From the NCBI GenBank assembly GCA_963824545.1, contig CAWGPP010000010.1, positions 13,019 to 77,018 of the forward strand: DNA of 64,000 nt. Reading direction: 5' to 3'. The position numbers and the translations under genes are program-made. Of the stretch, positions 41,234 through 50,056 are shown in pieces. Position 1 is the stretch's first letter; every line of letters starts with the position of its first letter. Origin of the DNA: Bog-532 sp963824545. Lineage in GTDB: Bacteria; Actinomycetota; Actinomycetes; Streptosporangiales; Streptosporangiaceae. Under the pieces are notes generated by a model. The model searched no databases. It saw only the letters and a list, made by a program, of their open reading frames with translations, and was not told where the DNA came from.

Positions 41234-42856
41234 GTGAGCAGTCCGGCGCAGGCGGACGGAGCCAGGTCCCGCCCGGACGGCGCGGACCCGGCCGGCCAGC
41301 GCGCCGGGTTCTCCCGGCGCGGGCGGGCCGGCGCGATCGCGCGCTGGCGGGCCACCGCGATCCGGCCCACCGCGATCCGGGTCACCGCGCTCACCGTGGC
41401 CGCGGCGCTGGTGTACGCGACCTACGCGCTCATCCGGTTTCGCCGCTTCCTGACCAGCACCTTTGATCTGGTCATCTTTGACCAGGGCGTGCGGGGTTAC
41501 GCGCACTTCAGCGCGCCGGTCTCGATCGCCCGGGGGGTGGCGGACGGCGGGGCGGCGCATTTCGTGCTGCTGTCCGACCACTGGTCACCGATCCTGGCCG
41601 TGCTCGCGCCGCTGTACTGGATCCACGACGGCCCGGCGACGCTGCTGGTGGCTCAGGCGGTCCTGTTCGCCCTGGCCATCCCGCCGCTGTGGGCCTTCAC
41701 CGCCCGCCAGCTCGGCGCGCCGTGCGCCTACTTCATCTCCGCGGCCTACGCGCTGTCGCTGCCGGTCATGGCGGCGGTCACGTTCGACTTCCACGAGGTG
41801 GCGTTCGTCCCGGTGCTCACGGCCGTGATGGCGGAACGCTTCCAGGCCGGGCGGCGCGGGACGGCCATCCTCGCCGCGGCGGCCTTGCTGCTGGTCAAGG
41901 AGGACATGGGCCTGCTCATCGCCGGGTACGGTGTGTACCTGCTGGTGACCAGGCGCCGCTGGACGGGACTCGGCTTCCTGGTGGGCGGCCTCCTGTCCAC
42001 CTGGCTGGCCAGCCACGTGCTGATCCCCGCGTTCGGCGGCTCGGCCAGCTTCTACTGGGCCTACGGGCAGTTCGGCCGCACCGCCGCGAGCGCCGCCGTC
42101 GGCATCCTCACGCACCCCTGGCACGCGTTGCACGTGCTGGTCACGCCGAGCGTGAAGGTCCGCACGATGCTCGGGCTGCTGGTCCCGCTCGGGTTCCTGC
42201 CGCTGGCGTCCCCGCTGACCCTGGCCGCGGTGCCGTTGCTGGCCGAGCGGATGCTCGCGTCCGGTTACCCGCTCTGGTGGCAGGCGAAGTTCCAGTACAA
42301 CGCGTTCATCGTGATGATCCTGTTCCTCGCGGCCGTGGATGGGGCGGCGCGGCTGCAGCTCCGCTGGGGCGGCGCGCTGCCCCGGCTGCCCTGGGGATGG
42401 GCGCCGGCCACGGTCTGGGCCGCGGCGGTGTGCATCGCGGCCGTCGCCTACGTCCCGTCCTCGCCGTTCGGCCCGCTGCTGCACCCCAGCTACTACACGG
42501 TCAACGCGCGCGTGCGGGCCGCGGACCAGGCCACCGCGCGGGTGCCGTCCGGTGTGGAGGTGGAGGCGGCCGACAACCTCGGCGCGCGGCTGTCAGGCCG
42601 GGACACGGTGCTGCTGCTCGACGGCACGCCGCGGTGGGCGCCGTGGGTGGTCGCCGACACGCGTGGCCTGGATTTCCCGTTCTGCACGCCGGCGCAGCAA
42701 GCCCAGCACGTGGCGTTCCTGCGGGCACACGGGTACCGCCTGGTCTCCAGCGACGACGGCTACGTGGTGCTGCACCGCGCCGCGGACGCCCGGACCCGCC
42801 AGGCGCTCATCCAGCCGCCCCCGGCGCCGAAGATCCACACCAACATCTGCTACTGA
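41234..42856 (+). CDS. DUF2079 polytopic membrane protein, second copy
   Basis: 540-residue integral membrane protein, paralogue of the gene at 2448. It has the same landmarks: FDLVIFDQGVRGYAHFSAPV, VLLSDHWSPILAVLAPLYW, VTFDFHEVAFVPVL, VKEDMGLLIAGYGVYL and, in the last third, AKFQYNAFIVMILFLAAVDG. The second half ends in an extracytoplasmic domain (YTVNARVRAADQATARVP onward). I chose GTG 41234 because TACCCT lies 7 nt upstream, implying a leaderless mRNA. Function unknown. Confidence 0.9.
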   Translation: MSSPAQADGARSRPDGADPAGQRAGFSRRGRAGAIARWRATAIRPTAIRVTALTVAAALVYATYALIRFRRFLTSTFDLVIFDQGVRGYAHFSAPVSIARGVADGGAAHFVLLSDHWSPILAVLAPLYWIHDGPATLLVAQAVLFALAIPPLWAFTARQLGAPCAYFISAAYALSLPVMAAVTFDFHEVAFVPVLTAVMAERFQAGRRGTAILAAAALLLVKEDMGLLIAGYGVYLLVTRRRWTGLGFLVGGLLSTWLASHVLIPAFGGSASFYWAYGQFGRTAASAAVGILTHPWHALHVLVTPSVKVRTMLGLLVPLGFLPLASPLTLAAVPLLAERMLASGYPLWWQAKFQYNAFIVMILFLAAVDGAARLQLRWGGALPRLPWGWAPATVWAAAVCIAAVAYVPSSPFGPLLHPSYYTVNARVRAADQATARVPSGVEVEAADNLGARLSGRDTVLLLDGTPRWAPWVVADTRGLDFPFCTPAQQAQHVAFLRAHGYRLVSSDDGYVVLHRAADARTRQALIQPPPAPKIHTNICY

Positions 42857-43120
42857 CCGGGGGAAGGGGCGGCCGCTGAGCCCGGGGAAGCCGCCGCTGA
42901 CTCCGGGGAAGGAGCAGCCGCCGGGATCGCCTTGGCAGCGCCCGCAATCGTCTCGGCAGCGCCAAGGATCGTCCCCGGAAGTCCCCGGGATTGCCTCAGG
43001 ATTGCCCCCCGAATCGCACGGAAACGCCCGTAATTGCCCCGGAATCGCCGCCCCCGGACGGAGCGCGCCGCAGGATCGGGGGCTGCGCCAGCGCGGATCG
43101 CCGGATAAGGTTGTCTGATT

Positions 43121-44281
43121 GTGGGGAAGGTGACCTGGCGCTGGCTGTCCGCCTGCGCCGCCGTAGCCTGTTTCGTGGTCGTAACGGGCACGGGTATCGG
43201 CCAGGCTAGCGTGGGCGGCCCGGCCATCATTGGCGTGCCGTTCGGCGCGGTCACCCTGCCAGCGCAGAGCCAGAATGCCGCCCCCGCGCCCACGGTGCGG
43301 ACCACCTCCGACACCCAGCTGCCACGCCAGCTCGTGGTGCCGGACGTGCTCGCCGTCATCCAGAGCGGCGTCCCGCAGGCCGACGTAGCCAGAATCCGCA
43401 AAATTAACGGCGTGCGGGCTGTCCTCACCGTCAGCGGCGGCGCCATCACGATCGGCGGCCGGACCGCCAACGTGATCGGCGTGGATCCCACAGCCTTCCG
43501 GTCGTGGACGCCACCCGCGGCCGCCGGCGAACAGGCCCTCTGGCAGGCACTGAACCGCGGTCAGTTCATCACCGGCACGGCGGCGCAGCGCACCCTGGGC
43601 CTGGCCCGCGGGCACTCCTACCCGGTCTCGGCGGCCATCCGGTCGGCGCTGACGTTCGGCGGCGCCGCCGGTCTCGGTATCCCCGGCGTGGACGCGGTCG
43701 TGAACCGTTCCGTCGCCTCCCGGCTCGGGCTGGTGCCCGACCTGGCGGTGCTGATCAACGCGCCCGCCGACAACCTGGCCTCCCTGGTCACTCAGGTGCA
43801 GGCGGTGACCGGGGCGCAGAGCCACGTCGTCAGCCTGCAGGCGGCCACCACCAGCACGCCCGGCCAGCTCCCGGTGGACACCTCGGTGCCTACCGGCCGG
43901 CCCACCACGTACCTGCAGCTGTACCAGGAGTCGGCGGCGCGGTACTGCCCCGAGCTGTCCTGGACCGTCCTCGCGGCCATCGGCGAGGTCGAAAGCGGCA
44001 ACGGCGCCAACGTGGGGCCGTCCAGCGCCGGGGCGCTCGGGCCGATGCAGTTCCTTCCGTCCACCTGGCAACAGTGGGGCATCGACGGCTTCGGGGACAC
44101 CGGCGTCCCCGACATCATGAACCCGTTCGACGCGGTGCCCAGCGCGGCCGCGATGCTGTGCGCGGACGGCGCGGACCGGGGCGCGGCGGGGCTGCAGGCC
44201 GCGATCTTCTCGTACAACCACGCGGACTGGTACGTCAACGAGGTGCTGGCCATCGCCCGGGAGTACGCCGCGGGTGCCTGA
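43121..44281 (+). CDS. Secreted lytic transglycosylase-like protein
   Basis: 386-residue exported protein. The N-terminal hydrophobic segment (LSACAAVACFVVVTGTGIG) is a signal peptide or anchor. Residues about 70-225 resemble a periplasmic FtsX/MacB-like domain (VARIRKINGVRAVLTVSGGA). The C terminus (about 265-380) is an SLT/lysozyme-like domain with the catalytic Glu in ELSWTVLAAIGEVESGNG, then GALGPMQFLPSTWQQWGID and FSYNHADWYVNEVLAIARE. It would cleave peptidoglycan glycan strands. GTG 43121 follows TAAGGT by 9 nt. It stands upstream of the ferrochelatase gene; the 264-nt gap before it shows only proline-type repeats. Confidence 0.87.
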   Translation: MGKVTWRWLSACAAVACFVVVTGTGIGQASVGGPAIIGVPFGAVTLPAQSQNAAPAPTVRTTSDTQLPRQLVVPDVLAVIQSGVPQADVARIRKINGVRAVLTVSGGAITIGGRTANVIGVDPTAFRSWTPPAAAGEQALWQALNRGQFITGTAAQRTLGLARGHSYPVSAAIRSALTFGGAAGLGIPGVDAVVNRSVASRLGLVPDLAVLINAPADNLASLVTQVQAVTGAQSHVVSLQAATTSTPGQLPVDTSVPTGRPTTYLQLYQESAARYCPELSWTVLAAIGEVESGNGANVGPSSAGALGPMQFLPSTWQQWGIDGFGDTGVPDIMNPFDAVPSAAAMLCADGADRGAAGLQAAIFSYNHADWYVNEVLAIAREYAAGA

Positions 44282-44319
44282 CGCGCGGGCTTCGGCGGGT
44301 GCCTGGTTGGATGGTGAGC

Positions 44320-45564
44320 ATGCCGGATTACGATGCGTTCCTGCTGGTCTCGTTCGGCGGTCCCGAGGGCCCGGGCGACGTGATGCCGTTCCTGCGCAAC
44401 GTCACGCGAGGCCGCAACATCCCGCCGGAGCGCCTGGAAGCCGTCGCGGAGCACTACTACGCCGCCGGCGGTGCGAGCCCCATCAACCAGCAATGCCGCG
44501 ACCTGATCGCCGCGCTGCGGGCCGACTTCACCGACGCAAGGCTGGACCTGCCCATCTACTGGGGCAACCGCAACTGGGATCCGTACCTGACCGGCGCCGT
44601 GGCGCAGATGGCCGCGGACGGCGTGCGGCGGGCCCTGGCGTTCGCCACCTCGGCGTACAGTTCCTTCTCCAGCTGCCGCCAGTACCTGGACGACATCGAC
44701 CGGGCGCGGGAACAGGCCGGCCCGTCGGCCCCGCGCATCGACAAGATCCGCCGTTACTTTAATCACCCCGGTTTCATTGAGCCGTTCGCCGGGAGCACGC
44801 GGACGGCGCTGGCCGCCCTGCCGGCCGGCGTCCGGGACGGTGCGCACCTGGTCTTCACCGCGCACAGCGTGCCGCTGGCGATGGCTGCCCATAGCGGGCC
44901 GCCCGGCGCCGGTGACCGGTACGTGACCGAACTGGCCGACGCGTCGGCGCTGGTTGCTGAACGGGCTGGCGCCGGGGATCACCCCTGGCGGCTGGTCTAC
45001 CAGAGCCGGAGCGGGCCGCCGGCCCAGCCGTGGCTGGAACCCGACGTGCTCGATCACCTCGGCACGCTGGCCAAGGCGGGCGCCCCGGCCGCGGTCATCG
45101 TTCCGGTCGGATTCGTGTCTGACCATATGGAGGTCCGGCACGACCTCGACACCGAGGCGGCGGAAACGGCGGCGGCGCTCGGCCTGCCGGTCACCCGGGC
45201 GGCCACGCCCTGGTACGACCCCCGGTTCCGGGCCATGATCATCGACCTGGTGCGCGAGCGCCTCGGCGCGCCGGACGCGCCCCGGGCGGCGCTCGGCCCG
45301 CTGGGGCCGTCCACCGACGCCTGCCCGCCCGGCTGCTGCACCTTCTCCCGCCCGGCCGCGGCTACCCCAGGCCAAGGAAGCGCTGGGGGTCAGGCGGGCG
45401 CCTCCGGTCAGGCGGGCGCCTCCGGTCAGGCGGGCGCCTCCGGTCAGGCGGGCGCCTCCGGTCAGGCGGGCGCCTCCGGTCAGGCGTCGGCTACGGCGGG
45501 CCAGGCGGCTGCTGTCGGCCAGCCGGGTGGCGCGGGGCGCCCGGAGCGAACGGGCGCGGCGTGA
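44320..45564 (+). CDS. cpfC: Coproporphyrin ferrochelatase
   Basis: Inserts iron into coproporphyrin III (the actinobacterial heme route). Seen are the N-terminal YDAFLLVSFGGPEGPGDV, YYAAGGASPINQQCRDL, the metal-site His region LVFTAHSVPLAM, GFVSDHMEVRHDLD with the conserved Glu, and CPPGCC near 340, the cysteine motif that carries a 2Fe-2S cluster in actinobacterial enzymes. After it comes a non-conserved tail with five GQAGAS repeats. I start at ATG 44320 (MPDYDAF); an in-frame ATG at 44311 is possible. Its stop overlaps the next start (GTGA). Confidence 0.92.
   Translation: MPDYDAFLLVSFGGPEGPGDVMPFLRNVTRGRNIPPERLEAVAEHYYAAGGASPINQQCRDLIAALRADFTDARLDLPIYWGNRNWDPYLTGAVAQMAADGVRRALAFATSAYSSFSSCRQYLDDIDRAREQAGPSAPRIDKIRRYFNHPGFIEPFAGSTRTALAALPAGVRDGAHLVFTAHSVPLAMAAHSGPPGAGDRYVTELADASALVAERAGAGDHPWRLVYQSRSGPPAQPWLEPDVLDHLGTLAKAGAPAAVIVPVGFVSDHMEVRHDLDTEAAETAAALGLPVTRAATPWYDPRFRAMIIDLVRERLGAPDAPRAALGPLGPSTDACPPGCCTFSRPAAATPGQGSAGGQAGASGQAGASGQAGASGQAGASGQAGASGQASATAGQAAAVGQPGGAGRPERTGAA
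45391..45480 (+). repeat. 18-bp in-frame repeat in ferrochelatase tail
   Basis: Five exact 18-bp units CAGGCGGGCGCCTCCGGT encoding (QAGASG)5 just before the stop of the ferrochelatase gene. Confidence 0.92.
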
Positions 45565-46544
45565 CCGCGCCTGACCCGGAAGACCTCCTGGCACTCGCGG
45601 CCGAGACCGCCGCGGCCGCTGGGCACCTGCTCGCCGGCCGCGGCGCGCTGGCCCGGCCCGAGGTCGTCGAAACCAAGTCGAGCCTGACCGACGTGGTGAC
45701 GGAAATGGACCGCCAGGCCGAGGCGCTCATCACCGAGCGGATACGTGCGGCCCGTCCCGGCGACGCGATCCTCGGGGAGGAGGGTGGCGAGACCCATGGG
45801 GCCACACCGGCCACGGAAGGCTCAGCCGCCCCGGGGGACGCGGTCCGGTGGATCGTCGACCCGCTGGACGGCACGGTCAACTATCTCTATGGCCTGGCGG
45901 ACTGGGCGGTCAGCATCGCCGCCGAGGTCGGCGGCACGATCGTGGCCGGCGTGGTGGCCGTCCCGCTGCACGGCGAGACCTTCCTGGCCGTCCGCGGCCG
46001 GGGCGCCCGGCTGCGGAACGACGCGGGCCTGCACAGTGCCACCGGAGAGACCTTCGTCACCCCGGCGGCCCGGGCCACTGAGGCGGCCCGGGCCACCAAT
46101 GGGGATCTGCGCACGCGGGAGCCCCGGGCCACTCGGGAGCCTTGGCCTGCTGGGGAGGCCGGTGCCCCGCTGCGCTGTAACCCGGACGTTCCGCTGGCCC
46201 GCGCGCTGGTCGGCACCGGGTTCGGGTACCTGCCCAGGCGCCGGCGGGTCCAGGGCGAGGTGGTCAGCGCGTTGCTGCCGCAGATCCGGGACATCCGCCG
46301 GGGCGGGTCCGCGTCGGTCGACCTCTGCATGGTGGCGGCCGGCCGGCTGGACGCGTTCTACGAACGAGGCCTGAACTACTGGGACTGGGCGGCCGGCGCG
46401 CTGATCGCGGAGGAAGCGGGCGCCCGGGTGACCGGCCTGAATGGCCGGCCGCCATCTCCGTCCATGACCGTCGCCGCCGCGCCCGGCCTGCACGGCGAGC
46501 TCATCGCCGCCCTCACTCCGCTCGATCCCGAACGCGACGCCTAG
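45561..46544 (+). CDS. Inositol monophosphatase family protein
   Basis: 327-residue Mg2+-dependent phosphatase of the SuhB/IMPA family; in actinobacteria such enzymes act on inositol-1-phosphate or histidinol phosphate. Metal-site motifs: DAILGEEGGE, WIVDPLDGTVNYLYGLADWA and, near the C terminus, YWDWAAGALIAEEAGARVTG. A Thr/Arg/Glu-rich insert (about 170-205, EAARATNGDLRTREPRATRE) interrupts the usual fold. GTG 45561 overlaps the ferrochelatase stop, so the two are coupled. Confidence 0.9.
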   Translation: MTAPDPEDLLALAAETAAAAGHLLAGRGALARPEVVETKSSLTDVVTEMDRQAEALITERIRAARPGDAILGEEGGETHGATPATEGSAAPGDAVRWIVDPLDGTVNYLYGLADWAVSIAAEVGGTIVAGVVAVPLHGETFLAVRGRGARLRNDAGLHSATGETFVTPAARATEAARATNGDLRTREPRATREPWPAGEAGAPLRCNPDVPLARALVGTGFGYLPRRRRVQGEVVSALLPQIRDIRRGGSASVDLCMVAAGRLDAFYERGLNYWDWAAGALIAEEAGARVTGLNGRPPSPSMTVAAAPGLHGELIAALTPLDPERDA

Positions 46545-46552
46545 GCACACGA

Positions 46553-46581
46553 AACCAGGGCCGCCAGGGGCGGTCCTGGTT
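46553..46581. terminator. Bidirectional terminator hairpin
   Basis: 13-bp stem with one mismatch (AACCAGGGCCGCC / GGCGGTCCTGGTT) and a 3-nt loop between the phosphatase stop and the convergent small gene. Confidence 0.8.
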
Positions 46582-46595
46582 CAGGGCTGCGCGGG

Positions 46596-46766
46596 TCAGG
46601 CGCAGACGGGTTCGGTGATGCCGTGAGCTGCGGCGATCTCCCTCAGATGCTCCAGCTCGCCTATCTGGGTATCGGTGAGGTGAGCGTCCCCGGCGGCCAG
46701 CGCCGCCCGTAGGGAGGCGTGAGCTTCCCTCAGACGGTGCTGCAGGGTGGCTGCGAACTCGCCCAT
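46596..46766 (-). CDS. Small helical protein
   Basis: 56-residue protein, ATG 46766 preceded by GGAGGGAG. The sequence MGEFAATLQHRLREAHASLR, AALAAGDAHLTDTQIGELEH, LREIAAAHGI is a predicted helical hairpin. Similar short proteins are, as I recall, common next to housekeeping genes in actinomycetes; function unknown. Longer upstream openings in this frame lack coding character. Confidence 0.78.
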   Translation of the reverse strand: MGEFAATLQHRLREAHASLRAALAAGDAHLTDTQIGELEHLREIAAAHGITEPVCA

Positions 46767-47206
46767 GCGACTCCCTCCGGACAAACACGTGGAATGTGTG
46801 GCAAGTCTTACCCCCCCGCCGCGCGCCGCTAAACCTGGTTTTAGAGCAGAAACCCTTGCGAGGGAATGAGATCCGGCGCACACGGGCATACCTCCTCGGG
46901 CGAGGTGTTCCCCCACGGCGAACGACGGAGCGAACGGGGCAAGATGCCGGTACACTTCGCGTCCGGCGGCACTCGGAGCTGCCCTGCGGGTTTGCCACCC
47001 CGGGCGGATCCGGCCGCCGGGGACTACGCGGAGGCGGAGGTGCGGTGCAGGTCAAACCCTCCACGGCACGACACCCCCGTGCTGCGTGTGCCCGGCGAGC
47101 AAACGTGACAGAATTCCCCGCCGGAATCGGGCACAACGAAGGCCTCCGGAGCGTTACACCCGCGCGATGAAGAGGCGCACAACAGATGGAGGGGGAAAGA
47201 ACCACC
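46767..47206. other. Gene-free region before the DUF4193 gene
   Basis: No supported gene in 440 nt. It carries the divergent promoters of the small helical protein and the DUF4193 gene. GGAGGGGGA at 47188-47196 is the ribosome binding site of the latter. Confidence 0.45.
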
Positions 47207-47506
47207 ATGGCCACTGATTACGACAGCCCGCGGAAGACAGACGACGACCTCACCGAGGACAGCCTGCAGGAGTTGCAGGCCCGCCGGATGGACCAGTCGT
47301 CGAGCACGATCGACATTGACCCGGATGAGGTGGCTGAGTCACTTGAGCTGCCTGGTGCGGACTTGTCGAACGAGGAGCTGTCTTTCCGCGTTATCCCACG
47401 ACAGGCCGACGAGTTCACCTGCTCGCGGTGCTTCCTGGTGCATCACCGCAGCCAGCTTGCCGAAGACCGCAATGGCCAGCTTGTCTGCCGGGAGTGCGCC
47501 GCCTGA
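47207..47506 (+). CDS. DUF4193 zinc-ribbon-like protein
   Basis: 99-residue conserved actinobacterial protein. The first 60 residues are acidic (DDDLTEDSLQELQARRMDQ); the C terminus is a four-cysteine ribbon, CSRCFLVHHRSQLA and CRECAA, likely binding zinc. Function unknown. ATG 47207 follows GGAGG by a normal spacing. Its place between the inositol phosphatase and DUF3093/dut genes is conserved in actinomycetes as I recall it. Confidence 0.92.
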   Translation: MATDYDSPRKTDDDLTEDSLQELQARRMDQSSSTIDIDPDEVAESLELPGADLSNEELSFRVIPRQADEFTCSRCFLVHHRSQLAEDRNGQLVCRECAA

Positions 47507-47562
47507 CGTCACTCCACCCGTCAGTTGCTGTGCCTGTCCGCGGGGTAGGAAGAGGCCCGACC

Positions 47563-47599
47563 CCGGGAGCGCCTGAGCGGCTCGCCGCCGCGCTCCCGG
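47563..47599. terminator. Terminator hairpin between convergent genes
   Basis: Perfect 10-bp stem CCGGGAGCGC / GCGCTCCCGG with a 17-nt loop, between the DUF4193 and DUF4235 genes. Confidence 0.68.
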
Positions 47600-47657
47600 T
47601 CGTGCCGGTTCCGTTCAGCCCGCCCAGCCCGGGCCGGCCCCCGCATGAGTTGCCCGC

Positions 47658-47933
47658 TCAGTCCTTGGCCGGGGTGCCCTGATAGGCGCGCACCCGCCTG
47701 GTGGCGGCTCTCGTTGCGAGCAGCCGCGCCGCCTCCATCACCACACCCGTGACCAAGGCCCAGCCGAGCGCCTCCTTCAGTTCGACGTCCAGGTCCTCCG
47801 GATGAACCGGGGGCTCCTTCCCGGTCGCCCGCGTCCACGCGAACGCGATGAGCTTCCGCGCCGCGTACGCCGCGGCGAACGCGGCGATTCCCCCGGCGAT
47901 CTTGGTGGTCATATCTGCGCGCTGGTCCGACAT
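47658..47933 (-). CDS. DUF4235 membrane protein
   Basis: 91-residue protein with two hydrophobic helices (KIAGGIAAFAAAYAARKLIA and LKEALGWALVTGVVMEAARL) separated by a short polar loop (RATGKEPPVHPEDLDVE). This is the actinobacterial DUF4235 family, function unknown. ATG 47933 is preceded by GAGGAAGC; longer in-frame openings to 47999 lack support. Confidence 0.85.
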   Translation of the reverse strand: MSDQRADMTTKIAGGIAAFAAAYAARKLIAFAWTRATGKEPPVHPEDLDVELKEALGWALVTGVVMEAARLLATRAATRRVRAYQGTPAKD

Positions 47934-48017
47934 GCCAGTGCTTCCTCCAAACCCCATCGTCTGATCATTCCACGTACCACCGGGCACCACGCCGGGCACG
48001 CCGGCCGGTGCCAGGCC

Positions 48018-48503
48018 TCAGCCCGCCGAACCCTGCGTGGCCGCGGCCGCGCCCTTCGGCCGGCCGCGCTCGAGCACGGCGGCCAGCTCGGCCGGCCGCC
48101 GCGTCCCGATCAGCCAGTACGGGACCTGCCCGGCCGGGTCCTGTATCGCGATGTACACGGCGGCCTTCAGGAACGGCCGGATCAGCGTATGCGCGGCGGG
48201 GTCAGCCCGCGGACCGCGCATCGCATCGGTCTGCCGGGCGTCGAGCGCCCGCACCTCGGTGATCCGGGATAGCGGCAGCACCGCCCCGGCCGCGCGCAAT
48301 TGCCCGCCACTCACCTCGATCACGCTGGCCCCCCACGCCACCAGCACGGCCACGTAGCCGACGGTCAGTACGGCATAGACGATTGCTACGACCGGCCCGC
48401 TGAGGTTCGCATAGGCCGCGTACGCGCCGAGAATCAGGATGACGGGGACGGCCAGCACCCACCACGCCGCCGGCACGGTAAGCCGTTCGCGGTAATCACG
48501 CAT
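48018..48503 (-). CDS. DUF3093 membrane protein
   Basis: 161-residue protein with two N-terminal transmembrane helices (WWVLAVPVILILGAYAAYAN and VAIVYAVLTVGYVAVLVAWG) and a C-terminal beta-rich soluble domain containing IEVSGGQLRAAGAVLPLSRI and YWLIGTRRPAELAAVLE. This matches DUF3093, found beside dut in actinomycetes. Function unknown. It is divergent from the AI-2E family transporter, 30 nt away. Confidence 0.9.
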   Translation of the reverse strand: MRDYRERLTVPAAWWVLAVPVILILGAYAAYANLSGPVVAIVYAVLTVGYVAVLVAWGASVIEVSGGQLRAAGAVLPLSRITEVRALDARQTDAMRGPRADPAAHTLIRPFLKAAVYIAIQDPAGQVPYWLIGTRRPAELAAVLERGRPKGAAAATQGSAG

Positions 48504-48533
48504 GCCGTCAACCGTAGTTGGTTAGATGGCTCT

Positions 48534-49973
48534 ATGGCGGGGCGGTCCGGGCCGGGCATTGGCCACAGGGCACGGCAGCTGCTGACCGCTGCCCGCGAGG
48601 GTGTCCGCAGCGCGGAAGAGCGCCGCACCGCCGGGGCGCACCAGGGCGCGGCCGGGCCGGTGCCGCCGGACGGCGCCGCCACCCGCGCCAACGGCGTGAC
48701 CGGCCACCGCCCGCCCAGCGTCCCCGGTGTCGCCGGGACCGACGCCCCGCCCGGGGCCACCGGGGCCACCGGGGCCACCGGGGCCGAGGCTCCGCCCGGC
48801 GCCACCGGGGCCGAGGCTCCGCCCGGCACCACCGGGACCGAGCCTCTGGCGGGCGAGCCGGTGACCGAAGGGCCGCCCGGCGGGCGGGGCGTGGTCCCGT
48901 ACTGGCTCCAGGTCGCCGGAGGCTGGGCGTGGCGCCTGCTGTTCATCGGCGTCGCGCTCTACGCCCTCTACCGGGTGGCCGGCCGGCTGGCGCTGGTCGT
49001 GATCCCGTGCGCGGCCGCGTTGCTGCTGACCGCGCTGCTGCAGCCGCTCACCGCCCGCCTGCACCGCCGCGGCCTGCCCATGCTGGCCGCGACCTGGTGC
49101 ACCCTGCTCGGCGCGGTGATCCTGCTGGCCGGCACGATCACTCTGGTCACGATCCGGGTGCGGGCGGAATACAAGGGCCTGGTGACCCAGGTCCGGCACA
49201 CGTCACGGCAGATCGAGACCTGGCTGGCGGGGCCGCCCCTGCACCTGAAGACCACGAGCCTGCAGGCTTCGTCGAACAAGCTGCTGAACTATCTGGGCCA
49301 GCACAAATCACTGGTGGCGGGCACGGTCCTGACCGGCGGCCAGATCGTCTTCGAGGTGCTCGGCGGCATCGTCCTCATGCTCTTCGTGACGTTCTTCCTG
49401 ATCAAGGACGGCGTGCGCATCTGGGCGTGGCTGACCAGCGCGTTCGGGCCGGACGGCAGCCAGCGGGCGAACCGGGCCGGCCGCGCGGCCTGGCACGCCG
49501 TCGTGGCCTACGTACGGGGCACGGTCCTGGTGGCGGCCATTCACGCCGTCGTCATCGGCTCCGCGCTGACGATCATGGGCGCGCCGCTGGTCGCGCCGCT
49601 GGCCGTCCTGGTCTTCCTCGCGGCGTTCATCCCGCTCGTGGGCATCCTGTTCGCCGGGTCGGTGATCATCTTGATCACGCTCGCGACCAAGGGCTGGATC
49701 GCCGCGGTCATCCTGCTCGGCGTCTTCATCGTCGAGAACCAGCTCGAGAGCCACCTGCTGCAGCCGCTCGTCGTCGGGCGCATCATCCGGCTCCATCCGC
49801 TCGCGATTATTCTCGTGCTCGCCGTCGGCGGGATCGTGGCCGGAATCCCGGGGGCCGTGGTGGCCGTTCCGGTGGCCGCGGCGATCACCCGCGCGGTCCC
49901 GGAACTGCGGCGGCGTCAGCCGGAGACGGTACCGGTCCCGGCCCGTGGTGATCCGCGCCCCCCTGCTCCGTAG
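48534..49973 (+). CDS. AI-2E family transporter-like membrane protein
   Basis: 479-residue integral membrane protein (PerM/YdiK/AI-2E exporter family). The first about 120 residues are cytosolic and repeat-rich (GATGAEAPP units). Then come helices beginning WRLLFIGVALYALYRVAGRL, a soluble central stretch, and the family core (GGIVLMLFVTFFLIKDGVRI, PLAVLVFLAAFIPLVGILFA, VENQLESHLLQPLVVGRIIR, LHPLAIILVLAVGGIVAGIP). Substrate is unproven; the AI-2 label is historical. ATG 48534 is preceded by TTAGAT at 48522-48527. Confidence 0.9.
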   Translation: MAGRSGPGIGHRARQLLTAAREGVRSAEERRTAGAHQGAAGPVPPDGAATRANGVTGHRPPSVPGVAGTDAPPGATGATGATGAEAPPGATGAEAPPGTTGTEPLAGEPVTEGPPGGRGVVPYWLQVAGGWAWRLLFIGVALYALYRVAGRLALVVIPCAAALLLTALLQPLTARLHRRGLPMLAATWCTLLGAVILLAGTITLVTIRVRAEYKGLVTQVRHTSRQIETWLAGPPLHLKTTSLQASSNKLLNYLGQHKSLVAGTVLTGGQIVFEVLGGIVLMLFVTFFLIKDGVRIWAWLTSAFGPDGSQRANRAGRAAWHAVVAYVRGTVLVAAIHAVVIGSALTIMGAPLVAPLAVLVFLAAFIPLVGILFAGSVIILITLATKGWIAAVILLGVFIVENQLESHLLQPLVVGRIIRLHPLAIILVLAVGGIVAGIPGAVVAVPVAAAITRAVPELRRRQPETVPVPARGDPRPPAP

Positions 49974-50056
49974 CCGCGATAGGGTCACTGGGCGTAAGGA
50001 GCTGGCGGCAGCACGCTGCGCGCCGTGACCCAGCCAGCCGTCCGAGGAATGATGCC

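Noticed and set aside
48534..49973. Quorum-sensing AI-2 exporter
   Set aside because: The family name is historical; nothing here links it to AI-2.
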